DNA from: Granulicella sp. dw_53
GTDB taxonomy: Bacteria > Acidobacteriota > Terriglobia > Terriglobales > Acidobacteriaceae
Reading direction: 5' to 3'
Assembly (NCBI RefSeq): GCF_018449545.1
Contig: NZ_JAAVUR010000019.1
Location: 22,524 to 86,523, forward strand
Length of the DNA stretch: 64,000 nt
A program made the position numbers and the translations under genes. Of this stretch, positions 17,103-26,384 are shown piece after piece (position 1 is the stretch's first letter; each line of letters opens with the position of its first letter). Below the pieces are notes generated by a model, which was not told the origin of the DNA, did no database searches, and saw only the letters and a list, made by a program, of their open reading frames with translations.

Positions 17103-20012
17103 TCACCGGAATGCTGCCTTTGAGAATTTGTTCTGTGACTTGTATACTCTGGCCGGTGGGAAAGCTATCTCGACAACTACCGGACCGATCAGACCAGAGG
17201 GGTATAGCGGTGTCTCCGAATTGAATTTATGAGCATTGGTTTCTGTCAATCGCTCACTGGTTGGCAGGCTGGCATCGCCGATGAGGCGGTTTGGCCATAG
17301 GTTCACCACCTTGATCTCCAGATCATTCTCGCCTTTCCGCGCCGCGCTGCTGATATCGATGCGCGCGGGCTTCGTCCAAACCATACCAAGCATCTTCCCA
17401 TTCAAACGCACCTCTGCCTCCTCGTGTACTTCGCCCAGATTGAGCAGCAGCTTCTGCCCACGCACCGGTGCTGTGCCCAAATGAAACTGCTTCCGATAGA
17501 CAGCTTCGCCAGAGTAGTAGCGGATACCGCTTTCCGGCCGCGTTGTCCAGTCCGTCAGTTTGTTGAAGGTCTGTGGCTGAGCGGGTCCGCGAAGTTTCGC
17601 ATCGAAGCTCACTTGCCATGTACCAGTCAGCGTCAATATGGGAGACAATCTGAATTCGTTGGTGGAGGTCGAGCCGTTACGTGTGCTCGCGATCTTGCGA
17701 CGAAAGATCACGAACATCGAGCCGCGCGGCTTGAACACAAGGGGCACGGTTGTGACGCCGTCGTGCTGTATGAATGCCGGTGCATCACGAATCTCGCCCG
17801 TGACCGGGTCCCAGAGCTCGGGCTGCCTGCCGGTTATCCGAAAGCTTGCCGCAATCTTTTCCGGTGTTGTCCAGCGGCTTGTGACGTAATAGATGTCGGT
17901 GTCCGTCATGTGCCGGTGAATCCAGTCGATCTCGCCCTCCTCGCTCAGATCCGTGAAGGCAAAGTCAGGTCGAAGATGCAGCAATTTCAGCGCCTCGATT
18001 GGATCGCCTGAAAAGATACGGCCGGGTTTGAGGCGGTCGGTTAGGCTCCCGCCCCACAGTTTCGTCACCAAGGCATCAAAGTCTCTCTGCTGGTTATAAC
18101 TGGTCATTAGTCCAGCCATGCCGGCCGGTGGCGGCCCTACAACAACAGCTCCCGCATCCACTAACGATGCAATCTTTCGCAATGCCTCGAGCGCCATCCG
18201 GTCCTTCGAAGGCAGCACGAGGATACGGTAGGTCATACCGTCCGGCAGGGCCAGAAGCCCGTTATGTGTAGAGACGCGTAACAAAAGAGCGTCGACGTTG
18301 ATGTTGTCGTGATCGTAGCCGGGGGCAGGAAAACTCTTCTTGCGCTGCTCCAGTTGGCCGATGGCGTCGCCACGATAATAGAGCACGTCGGCCGTAAATC
18401 GGCCCTGTTGCAGTAGAAAGGCTGCGCGGCCGAGATAGGTGTTGAATGCTGGGGTCTGGTCCCACCATGTGGTGCCGCGTTCGTAATGGGTTCCGGCGAA
18501 GTACACATAGCCGGGCCTCGCGGTTACTGAGGGTGATTGGCTGAAGTTATGAATGAAATTGAGATTGCAGCCTTCCGTGAATCCCTGGTCGGCAGAGTCC
18601 TTCATGTCGAAGAAGGTATCTTCCCAATGGGGGCCAACGGAGGTGAAGCTCTCGCACCCGATGATACGCTGCCCATATACATGTCCGGAGGATGCGGCAT
18701 CATGCGTCAGGAAACGGCGATCCGGCGTGGGCCGATGTTGTGACGGAACCCAGAACTCCCCCATGGGAACGTTGATGTGCGCTGCGTTCTGCTCCGGATC
18801 CAGTTCGCCTGAATTGGGACCGGCTGCCTCGGAGTATGACACCAGTCCATTGCGGCGTGCCAGCTCTGCAAGGTGAGCATAATGGTTCTCCGCAATTAGG
18901 TCTGCGACGGTGCGATAGTAGTCGCGTCGCACGCCGTCTGCTTCGTCGCTACCTCCTAGGTTGACGCCGGCCAGGGCGGGAAGCCACGCTTTGAGGTCAT
19001 AGCCACGGCGGCGTTGAAACTCTGCCGCAAACTTCATGGTCCACGTAGACGCGCCGGCCTCCCAGCTATCGTCTTCAATGCCATAAAGCCCACGTCGTTC
19101 GTCAGGCGTCATCTCCTGTAGCAGCCGGCCGATGGTCGCGTTCCATGTATGGTCGAGTGCCTGAGCCCGCATTGCGTCGGTATACAAACCCCATGCATTG
19201 GTCATGCGTGTGGGTTCGTAGCAGAAGCGGAGCACGCGCCATTTGCCGTTCGGGGCAGACCAATGAAGGCGGCCTGCCGCATCGACGTGACTGCTTATGT
19301 CAATAACATCTGCAGAGGCGATTTGTGCCCGGTCAGGCATTGCCAGCACCACAATCGGATGCAGGGTTTCCGGATGGTCGCCGACCTCCGAACGCTCTGC
19401 CACCATCGAGACAACCGAGACACGGCTGGTAGGAACGGCGTGTTTCGGTGCGGCAAGCAATATGTCCATGTCCTCGCCGCCGTTTAACGTTGTCTCTGAC
19501 CAGATTAGGCGCTGCTGGCTGTCCTCCAGCGCGATGTCGCCGGAGGTACTGGCCAAGCCGACTGTAAGCACTAGCTTCACTCCAAGTCTCGCGGCCTCCT
19601 TCGCTGCGAAGCGTACCATCTCGCGTGACTTCGGCTGCCACGAGGGCATGGGCGGTTCCGGGATGGGCGTGAAGTGCGCGTCCGCAAAATCGCTTGTTGG
19701 TTCCCGCCGGTATTCCTTGTGACCCACTACCATACGCTGGGTCGCCTCCATGCCTCCGCCAACGCCGCTATCGTAAAGGATCGCGCCCTCAATACCCTTG
19801 CTGTGCATGGCTTCCAGGTCTGCTGTGATCGCCTCATGTGTTGTCTCGACGCGGAGCCACATCCAGAAGACCCATGGCCGCGCCGTTGCAGGCGGCGTGT
19901 GGAAGCCTTGGTCGAGTGAAGTGGGATTCTTGGCTTGTGCCGACAGCGAAAATGATACAAGGCAGGCCAGCAGGATGGAACCGATACAGCGGATATGGCT
20001 GGAGGAAGGCAT
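17103..20012 (-). CDS. GH106-like glycoside hydrolase (copy A)
   Basis: A 969-residue secreted protein. The ATG at 20012 is preceded on the minus strand by GGAG, and a signal peptide ends near SLSAQAK. The N-terminal region FHTPPATARPWVFWMWLRV and the (beta/alpha)8-like part (DLEAMHSKGIEGAILYDSG) fit GH106 alpha-L-rhamnosidases and their relatives. The C-terminal 150 residues form a jelly-roll sugar-binding domain (NLGEVHEEAEVRLNGKMLG, then VVNLWPNRLIGD). The enzyme would act in the periplasm or outside on rhamnose-containing glycans such as rhamnogalacturonan side chains. It is a distant paralogue of the gene at 37832-41116. The family is fairly sure, the substrate is inference. Confidence 0.8.
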   Translation of the reverse strand: MPSSSHIRCIGSILLACLVSFSLSAQAKNPTSLDQGFHTPPATARPWVFWMWLRVETTHEAITADLEAMHSKGIEGAILYDSGVGGGMEATQRMVVGHKEYRREPTSDFADAHFTPIPEPPMPSWQPKSREMVRFAAKEAARLGVKLVLTVGLASTSGDIALEDSQQRLIWSETTLNGGEDMDILLAAPKHAVPTSRVSVVSMVAERSEVGDHPETLHPIVVLAMPDRAQIASADVIDISSHVDAAGRLHWSAPNGKWRVLRFCYEPTRMTNAWGLYTDAMRAQALDHTWNATIGRLLQEMTPDERRGLYGIEDDSWEAGASTWTMKFAAEFQRRRGYDLKAWLPALAGVNLGGSDEADGVRRDYYRTVADLIAENHYAHLAELARRNGLVSYSEAAGPNSGELDPEQNAAHINVPMGEFWVPSQHRPTPDRRFLTHDAASSGHVYGQRIIGCESFTSVGPHWEDTFFDMKDSADQGFTEGCNLNFIHNFSQSPSVTARPGYVYFAGTHYERGTTWWDQTPAFNTYLGRAAFLLQQGRFTADVLYYRGDAIGQLEQRKKSFPAPGYDHDNINVDALLLRVSTHNGLLALPDGMTYRILVLPSKDRMALEALRKIASLVDAGAVVVGPPPAGMAGLMTSYNQQRDFDALVTKLWGGSLTDRLKPGRIFSGDPIEALKLLHLRPDFAFTDLSEEGEIDWIHRHMTDTDIYYVTSRWTTPEKIAASFRITGRQPELWDPVTGEIRDAPAFIQHDGVTTVPLVFKPRGSMFVIFRRKIASTRNGSTSTNEFRLSPILTLTGTWQVSFDAKLRGPAQPQTFNKLTDWTTRPESGIRYYSGEAVYRKQFHLGTAPVRGQKLLLNLGEVHEEAEVRLNGKMLGMVWTKPARIDISSAARKGENDLEIKVVNLWPNRLIGDASLPTSERLTETNAHKFNSETPLYPSGLIGPVVVEIAFPPARVYKSQNKFSKAAFR

Positions 20013-20760
20013 TGTGATGCTCCGGCGGTAACGACTTACGGCAAGGTATCATCTCTCATTGGTAGTTGCTCGACGTAATCTTGCTATTTCGTAATACGGA
20101 ATTATCTCTTCTGAGGAAGGGACGTTTGTTTTACCTCAGGTAGCTGTTGCTATTCAAATCCTTGTCCGGGGGCCCGGATGGTTTCGTAGCATGGCACTTG
20201 GAGATTGGCCGCCGAGGGGTGGCGCTCGCTCCGAACGACGGGCCGCTGTTGCAGAGGATCTCGAGTCGAATCGCTCGCGACAGGACCTAGGAACAAAACA
20301 ATCCGTAAGCGGATGCATCCTTCGATGCTAAATGGTGGCACATAACCGGTAGTAGTCTGCGCCTTACTGATTTTGAGACTGGCGAAATCACTGCGGTCTA
20401 GATCGGTCGAAGTAGTCAAGGAATTTGTTCAGCGAGCCTGTGATGTATGCACCGCTATTACGATTGCAGAGATTCATCGCACTTGCGAACGAATACATAA
20501 CATCTTCAACAAAATTGAAAACATTTCTTGACAACTTTGGAAAGCAAAGGATAGGCTTCGCGGCGATCTAATTTCCAAGTCAAACTAAACCGCAAACTTA
20601 AAAATTCAAGTTTTGATCAATTTTGCAAAACGCAGCTGGAATAGCGACATTCAATTTCATTTGAATCGCGAATAAAAGATTGATCGCATAGGGCCATGCA
20701 ATGAAAACAACCTAAGACGCAAAGTGCTAGACAGCTTCAACGTCTGGACTAAGGAGAAGT
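20013..20760. other. intergenic region upstream of two divergent genes
   Basis: It contains the starts of divergent transcription units (GH106-like on the minus strand, CE15-like on the plus strand) and one copy of a diverged repeat at 20034-20130. A TTGACA at 20528-20533 with a weak -10-like GATAGG about 17 bases later could be a promoter for the CE15 operon, but it lies about 230 bases from the start codon. No gene is seen. Confidence 0.4.
20034..20130 (+). repeat. diverged dispersed repeat, copy 1
   Basis: This stretch aligns by eye with 37496-37590: CTTAC-GCAAGG-ATC at the left, TTGCTATTTCGTAATACGGA against TTGTTATTTTGTAGTGCGGA in the middle, and CTTCT then GTTTGTT at the right. About 70-75 percent of the bases agree, with many transitions. 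Both copies lie in the 5' region of a GH106-like gene, but in opposite orientation relative to those genes. Confidence 0.6.
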
Positions 20761-23262
20761 ATGAAAGGCAAACAATCGCGAACTATGTGGGTGGCTGCTG
20801 CGCTGCTCTTGATTCTTGGATACCCCATTGTGGCCGCTGCGCAGCGGACTCCAGATTGCTCGGTCGCGCCATGGAATGTGCCGACTGGAAACGCCACCGC
20901 CGCGACGACTGCAGCTCAAGATCAGCAGCACATGCTTTGCATTCAAGGGCTGCGTCAGCCTGATGCGGCATCGAATCCCTCGGTCTCTGCAACACGAGTT
21001 GGTGATCCTCATGCACCTGTGAATGCGTGGCCTGGCACCGTGGCCTCACCCGAAGCCAGCAATTGGACCGACGCCCTCGGACATGTTGTCGTGCGTTGGG
21101 GTTGGGGACTTTGGACAACTTATGACGATAGCCAAAGCGGTGGAACCGCCAACGTTCTTTGCAATGGCACCTCCCCATGCACCCCAGCCCTAGAAAAGAG
21201 CACATCGACGGGTGGTTCAATGAGCGGATATGGCGACTATGGCCTATCCGAAACGACTTCGAACGGTCAGCCAATCGTGGGCGCAAGACCTTACCCTACG
21301 GGCAACGCTCCCTTAGGCCCCGGTGGAACTACCATCTGCACATCGCCTGGTTGTTTGGCGACAGGTTCTTATACCCCGATCGATATCTTTACCATGAAGG
21401 ACGGCGTTACCAAAATTACGAAGAGTAAGGACTGGTGGCTCAAACGTCGTCCCGAACTTATGGAGTTGGTTCAGAAGGAGATGTACGGTTACAAGATTCC
21501 TGACTCTGTGGCTCCCGCGATCACCTGGACGATCGGAGGTGTGACTACAGGAACTCAAACCGGCACCATCGGTTGTATCACTTCGGGCACGACCTGCCCC
21601 GGGGGTACCATCACGGATGGAAAGACTTATGCCTATAGGGCAAAGACCTATACCGGGACGGTTTCTATAGATAGATATCCAGCAGTTAGAAATAGACCTT
21701 CAATCACGGTTAACTGTCGCTTTCCTGCGAATGCTACAGGAAAGGTTCCGGTATTCATCGGCATCGGCGGGGCGAACACTCTATTCCAATACACAGCTCC
21801 TTTGGGGTATGGTGCATGCGGCTATAGCCAGACTGCGCTGCAGGCAGATGCTGGTGGTGCCGCTACAACCAGTTATCTAAGTGGTTTGATTAACCAGGGG
21901 AACTGGAGGCAACCTACGGATGCCGGAACACTACAGATCTGGGCCTGGGGTGTAAGCCGCATTATTGATGAATTTGGGAGCGATCCCGATCCGATTGGTC
22001 CCGACCCCGACAAGGTCGCAGTAGAAGGGCACTCGCGTAACGGTAAGGCTACTCTCGTAGCCGCAGCAATGGATGATCGTGTCGTCGCTGCGCTTCCAAG
22101 CTGTGGTGGGGCCGGTGGAGCGGCTCCCATTCGTCGCCACTTCGGTGAAAGCATCGAGTCCATTGTGGGTAGCGGAGAGTACTACTGGATGGACGGATAC
22201 CTAATGAACTACGCCGGCCCAGCCTGTCAGACTAACCCGAGCGTAGGTAAACCCGGTTGCACGCCGGCCTTTTTCCCACGCAAGGTGCAAGAGCTCGATG
22301 TTGATGCGCCAGAAGTCATGTCCCTGGTTGCACCTCGTGCCATTATGACGAATGGTGGAACGGATACCCCGAATGGTGGTGGCGATGCATGGCAGGACCC
22401 TCGTGGTATGTATCTCTCCGGCGCAGTTTCAGGTCCTGTGTGGCAACTGCTTGGATGGCCGGGGCAGGTCATCCCCGCGGACACGATATTTACGAGCAAT
22501 CCAACCAGCTATACGAATGGCGAATCCATTGGTGGTACGCCACCATTCAATACCGCCTTCATCGATGGAACAGTGGGTTGGAGACGTCACTCCCAGGGAC
22601 ATACTGATGTTCCGGAGTGGCCTGTATTTGTCACGTTCGCCTCAAAGTATTTGAACGACGTACGTCCGGTCATCACTGCGGGCCAAGTTTTCACGTTGCC
22701 TGCTTCATCGTCGGTAGTAGGCGAAGTGAAGGGTACTGACGGTGGCGGTGGTCATATTACTAACTGGCAGATCAAAGGCGGCGACGGCGCGTACGCGTTC
22801 GATATCGACTCGGCTACTGGCCAAATCACAGTTGCAGATCGTACTAAGCTTAACGGCGCGTCTTCCTACGTCCTCACATTAATGGCAAGCGACGGCATTC
22901 TACCCGCTCACGATACGACCGTAACCATCAATGCTCCAGCCGCAGTAGTAGGAACAATCCAATTGATCACGACAACAAGCTTGCTAAGGCAGATTGACGG
23001 AAGCTATCTGGCTACTGTGACTGTGAAGAATATGGGTACTGGTACGGCGAAAGATGTGGCTTTGACCAGCAGCGTCCTTGGGGCGGCGAGTGGAACGCCG
23101 ATTGCTCAGGCGCTGATCAGCATCCCGCCGGCGGGCATCGCTGTAGCGACAGTAATTTTCCCTGCGAGTGCGGGGAACTCTGGAGCGGCAGTGATTCAAA
23201 AAATCATGGGTACTTATACCGGCGGAGCCTTTGGTGGTTCTTCGCGCGCCATACTGCCCTAA
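20761..23262 (+). CDS. CE15-like glucuronoyl esterase (copy A)
   Basis: An 833-residue secreted protein with a signal peptide (WVAAALLLILGYPIVAAAQ). The alpha/beta-hydrolase core carries the CE15 nucleophile motif EGHSRNGKATL (Ser425) and a catalytic His in SQGHTDVPEW (His614). Family enzymes cleave the ester between lignin alcohols and 4-O-methylglucuronic acid on xylan. The region after about residue 650 is a cadherin/Ig-like domain (DIDSATGQITVADRTKL), and a second beta domain ends in a tail TYTGGAFGGSSRAIL shared with copy B. The protein is longer than minimal CE15 enzymes because of these appended domains. It heads a run with the mini PEP-CTERM gene and copy B. Confidence 0.8.
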   Translation: MKGKQSRTMWVAAALLLILGYPIVAAAQRTPDCSVAPWNVPTGNATAATTAAQDQQHMLCIQGLRQPDAASNPSVSATRVGDPHAPVNAWPGTVASPEASNWTDALGHVVVRWGWGLWTTYDDSQSGGTANVLCNGTSPCTPALEKSTSTGGSMSGYGDYGLSETTSNGQPIVGARPYPTGNAPLGPGGTTICTSPGCLATGSYTPIDIFTMKDGVTKITKSKDWWLKRRPELMELVQKEMYGYKIPDSVAPAITWTIGGVTTGTQTGTIGCITSGTTCPGGTITDGKTYAYRAKTYTGTVSIDRYPAVRNRPSITVNCRFPANATGKVPVFIGIGGANTLFQYTAPLGYGACGYSQTALQADAGGAATTSYLSGLINQGNWRQPTDAGTLQIWAWGVSRIIDEFGSDPDPIGPDPDKVAVEGHSRNGKATLVAAAMDDRVVAALPSCGGAGGAAPIRRHFGESIESIVGSGEYYWMDGYLMNYAGPACQTNPSVGKPGCTPAFFPRKVQELDVDAPEVMSLVAPRAIMTNGGTDTPNGGGDAWQDPRGMYLSGAVSGPVWQLLGWPGQVIPADTIFTSNPTSYTNGESIGGTPPFNTAFIDGTVGWRRHSQGHTDVPEWPVFVTFASKYLNDVRPVITAGQVFTLPASSSVVGEVKGTDGGGGHITNWQIKGGDGAYAFDIDSATGQITVADRTKLNGASSYVLTLMASDGILPAHDTTVTINAPAAVVGTIQLITTTSLLRQIDGSYLATVTVKNMGTGTAKDVALTSSVLGAASGTPIAQALISIPPAGIAVATVIFPASAGNSGAAVIQKIMGTYTGGAFGGSSRAILP

Positions 23263-23298
23263 CTTCAGTTCCCACAATAACTATTTACGGAGAAGAGC

Positions 23299-23574
23299 AT
23301 GAATCGTAAATTGACCTTTGCCGTGGTATTGCTGCTGCTGACGAGTGGGTTATCGTCGGCGGCAGCATACGCCGACACTTTCACTATCACTCTGAACAAT
23401 CCTCAAGCTGGCTATTTCGGAGACGGACTAGGTTACATCGCAGCTGTTTTCGCTCCTGCGTCTAGTTGCCTACTTGGCATCGAGGTTGTGCTCGCCTTCT
23501 TTGTGCTCAAGAAGCTACACCGGAAACTCATCTCGGTTGAAAATTATTTCATCGGGAGGCCAGAATGCGATTAA
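23299..23574 (+). CDS. internally deleted PEP-CTERM-like mini protein
   Basis: A 91-residue protein that aligns with both ends of the 169-residue PEP-CTERM protein at 25818-26327. The signal peptide and first strands match (MNRKLTFAV, then DTFTITLNN), running to IAAVFAPA. The sequence then jumps to the C-terminal region as SSCLLGIEVVLAFFVLKKL against SSLLLLGTGMVGVFSVFKRL. About 80 core residues are missing, and the PEP sorting motif has become PASS. The transmembrane helix and basic tail are roughly kept, followed by an extra 14 residues. The stop overlaps the start of copy B of the esterase by 10 bases. It may be dead as a sorted protein, or it may be a small membrane protein. Confidence 0.6.
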   Translation: MNRKLTFAVVLLLLTSGLSSAAAYADTFTITLNNPQAGYFGDGLGYIAAVFAPASSCLLGIEVVLAFFVLKKLHRKLISVENYFIGRPECD

Positions 23575-25799
23575 TAAAATATGCATTCGTAGTATGTGCA
23601 TCGCTGTGCTTTCTCGCTTTTTGTGGAGGAGAGGCGTTCGCGCAAAGTCCACCGTGTACCTTTCCGAGCGTACCACCATCCACTGTCACTAGTCAGCAGG
23701 ATCACGACCAGATGATGTGCCAGGTCGGCGTGACCTCTCCTGCGCTTCCATCGAAACTCATTGATCCGAATCAACCGCCCGATACATTTCCAAAGAGCGC
23801 CACCGCGCCCCAAGGGGATTGGCAAAATGCATATGGGCATACCATTACTCGATCTGATTGGGGGCTTTGGAATAACTACGACGACGATCTCAATGGCGTA
23901 TTGCCTAGCGGTAGTGACGGGATGACGCTCGGTGCTCCGGATTCCTGGAGAGTCTTTGACGATCCTTCGGGCCCGAACTCACCCTACTCGCAGGGTAGTT
24001 ACACGCCTATCGATCTTCTTACGATGGATGATGGAACTCCAGTTGTCTATCCAGAAGATTGGTGGACCAAACGTCGGCCAGAGATCGTAAAAGATCTCGA
24101 AACCGAAATGTACGGCTTTCCTGCGGACCAGAGCTTGTGGCCTGCAATTACATGGAGTGTAGGTCCTTCGACTAGCGGCGCCAACAGTGGGGTTGCCTAT
24201 ATCCAAAGGACGATCACCGGTACAATTTCCACGGCCAGTTACCCGCAGGTAAGAAATAAACCGAGCATAACCTGTCAGCTTTGGACGCCTGCTGCGTTGG
24301 CAGGAACGAAAGTTCCTGTATTGATTACTCTGGGTAATGCGAATGCCTCTTATTGGCAGTTTGTGGCATCCCAAGGCTGGGGTCTTTGCAGCTACAGCCC
24401 TACGGCCGTTCAGGCTGATTCAGGTGCGGGTCTTTCCAGTTACCTGATTGGATTAGTGAATAAGGGGCAGTGGAGAAAACCAAGTGATTGGGGTGCTCTG
24501 GGAGCTTGGGCCTGGGGTGCCAGCCGTTTAATCGACTACTTCGAACAGGCAAACGATCCCAACGTTGATGCCACTCGAATAGGCCTGGAAGGCCATTCGC
24601 GTTATGGGAAGGCCACCCTTCTCGCAGTTGCCCTGGATCAACGCTTTGCGTTCTCTTATCCAAGTTCTGGTGGAGCTGGGGGCACAGCGGTAGGCCGTAG
24701 GCACTGGGGTGAAGAACTTGAGGGGGTCATGTCTGGAAGCTCTGAGTATCACTGGATGGCCGGAAATTTCTTCAATTACGTAGGTCCATTGCATGGTCCT
24801 GCTCCGGGTACAGTATCGGTGGATGGAAATGGGACCCATCCAGGTGCCTATTTGCCACGAAAGTACGAAAATTTGAAGGTAGATTCGTATTCCCTGTTTG
24901 CCCTTATCGCACCACGTCAAACGTTTACCAATTCGGGTACCCATGACTCATGGGAGGACAACTATGGTCAATTCCGTTCGACCGTGCTGGCCAGCCCTGT
25001 CTACGAGTTCCTTGGAATGAAGGGAGTGATCATTGCTCCAGACCCGAAACCTGTGGTGAATGTTGCTTACATCAGTGGTGACATCGGCTTTCGTTACCAC
25101 GACGGCGGCCACGTCGATAACCTTGACTTTCCTGCATTCGTTCAAATGGCGACACCATATCTCAACGACCACTCGCCTATCGTCAATGCTGGACAGAACT
25201 TCACTCTTGGTGCTGGTCCAGTGCATTCGATTGGGACACTGAAAGGAAGTGATCTAGATGGGGATAGGTTGGTTACATGGCAGATTAAAGGGGGAGACGG
25301 TGTAGGCATCTTTAGGCTGAATGCCTCCACAGGAGCGATCACACTCCCGGACCCGACTCTAGTCGATACCTCGCGAACTATGCCCTACACGCTCACGGTA
25401 TGGGCAAGTGATGGGAGGCGTTGGAGCAAAGATACAAATATAACTATTACTCCTGCAGCGATCGCCGCCGGAAATCCTCAGCTTGTTACTACGAGCAGCT
25501 TCACCAAGGAGCGCGACGGATCTTATCTGGCGACTGTGAGCGTCAAGAACATAGGGATGGGAACAGCTAAGAATGTTTATCTGACAGGTAGTTCACTAGG
25601 ATCTGTGAGTGGTTCTCCGGCGTCGGTACCGTTGGTGAACATCCCTCCAGAAGGTTTTGTTTCCACCACGATCTCTTTTCCTCCAACCGCGGGAGTAGCG
25701 GGGACGATAGTAGTGGAAAAATTGACGGGCATCTACACCGGTGGGACGTTCGGCGGCTCAATTCGCGCCATACTGCCAAACATACAGCCAGCCTCATAA
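23565..25799 (+). CDS. CE15-like glucuronoyl esterase (copy B)
   Basis: A 744-residue secreted paralogue of copy A. The signal peptide reads YAFVVCASLCFLAFCGGEAFA. The nucleophile motif is EGHSRYGKATLLA (Ser345) and the catalytic His lies in GGHVDNLDF (His516). A conserved GGAGGTAVGRRHWGEELE follows the nucleophile helix, as in copy A (GGAGGAAPIRRHFGESIE). A cadherin-like domain (LNASTGAITLPDPTLVD) and the same type of beta domain with the tail IYTGGTFGGSIRAIL complete it. It is shorter than copy A mainly near the N-terminus. The start overlaps the upstream mini gene by 10 bases, suggesting translational coupling. It probably acts on glucuronoyl esters of xylan outside the cytoplasm. Confidence 0.8.
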   Translation: MRLIKYAFVVCASLCFLAFCGGEAFAQSPPCTFPSVPPSTVTSQQDHDQMMCQVGVTSPALPSKLIDPNQPPDTFPKSATAPQGDWQNAYGHTITRSDWGLWNNYDDDLNGVLPSGSDGMTLGAPDSWRVFDDPSGPNSPYSQGSYTPIDLLTMDDGTPVVYPEDWWTKRRPEIVKDLETEMYGFPADQSLWPAITWSVGPSTSGANSGVAYIQRTITGTISTASYPQVRNKPSITCQLWTPAALAGTKVPVLITLGNANASYWQFVASQGWGLCSYSPTAVQADSGAGLSSYLIGLVNKGQWRKPSDWGALGAWAWGASRLIDYFEQANDPNVDATRIGLEGHSRYGKATLLAVALDQRFAFSYPSSGGAGGTAVGRRHWGEELEGVMSGSSEYHWMAGNFFNYVGPLHGPAPGTVSVDGNGTHPGAYLPRKYENLKVDSYSLFALIAPRQTFTNSGTHDSWEDNYGQFRSTVLASPVYEFLGMKGVIIAPDPKPVVNVAYISGDIGFRYHDGGHVDNLDFPAFVQMATPYLNDHSPIVNAGQNFTLGAGPVHSIGTLKGSDLDGDRLVTWQIKGGDGVGIFRLNASTGAITLPDPTLVDTSRTMPYTLTVWASDGRRWSKDTNITITPAAIAAGNPQLVTTSSFTKERDGSYLATVSVKNIGMGTAKNVYLTGSSLGSVSGSPASVPLVNIPPEGFVSTTISFPPTAGVAGTIVVEKLTGIYTGGTFGGSIRAILPNIQPAS

Positions 25800-25817
25800 C
25801 CAGTTATGGAGACGAAC

Positions 25818-26327
25818 ATGAATCGTAAATTGATCCTTGCCGTGTTGGCACTTCCATTGACGATCGGAATATCATCAGCGGCTGCACACGCCGACGTTAT
25901 CACTTTTACTCTGAGCAACTCGTCTCAGACGACTTCTCCTGGCGACACGTTGACATATGTTGCCACGGTCTCCGCACCCGGCTCCAATGGAGCCGCAATA
26001 TATTTGAATGGGGACAGTTTCAATATTGGCTCTCCGCTCGGCTTAGATGATACTGACTTCTTTGCAAACTTCCCCCTGTTACTTAACCCCGGTGATACCT
26101 TTAGCGGGGACTTGTTTACCGTCATGATTCCTGCTAACAATCCATGGGGCATCTATGCAGGATCTTTCTCGATTTTGGGTGGAGCAGATAATTCAGCCAA
26201 CGACGTATTGGGGACAGTCAACTTCAATACTACTGTCACCCCCGAGCCCTCCAGCCTTCTCTTGCTTGGCACAGGTATGGTCGGAGTATTCTCTGTGTTC
26301 AAGCGGCTGCGGTTTCACGCGGTCTAA
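25818..26327 (+). CDS. PEP-CTERM sorting-domain protein
   Basis: A 169-residue exported protein. I chose ATG 25818 because it matches the MNRKL start of the upstream mini copy; an ATG 12 bases earlier is also possible. It has a signal peptide, a beta-rich DUF11-like core (SPGDTLTYVATVSAPGSNG), and a C-terminal sorting signal: PEPSSLLLLGTGMVGVFSVF followed by KRLR. PEP-CTERM proteins are cut by an exosortase and usually end up on the surface or in the exopolysaccharide. It closes the CE15 run, 18 bases after copy B, with a terminator downstream. Confidence 0.85.
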   Translation: MNRKLILAVLALPLTIGISSAAAHADVITFTLSNSSQTTSPGDTLTYVATVSAPGSNGAAIYLNGDSFNIGSPLGLDDTDFFANFPLLLNPGDTFSGDLFTVMIPANNPWGIYAGSFSILGGADNSANDVLGTVNFNTTVTPEPSSLLLLGTGMVGVFSVFKRLRFHAV

Positions 26328-26348
26328 ATCAATTCGCACATAAGGCGC

Positions 26349-26384
26349 TGCCGGACAAGTCATTCGTCCGGCATTGCTTTTCTA
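26349..26384 (+). terminator. Rho-independent terminator of the CE15/PEP-CTERM run
   Basis: A perfect 8-bp stem, TGCCGGAC (26349-26356) with GTCCGGCA (26366-26373), has a 9-base loop and is followed by the T-rich TTGCTTTTCT. It sits just downstream of the PEP-CTERM stop codon. Confidence 0.8.
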
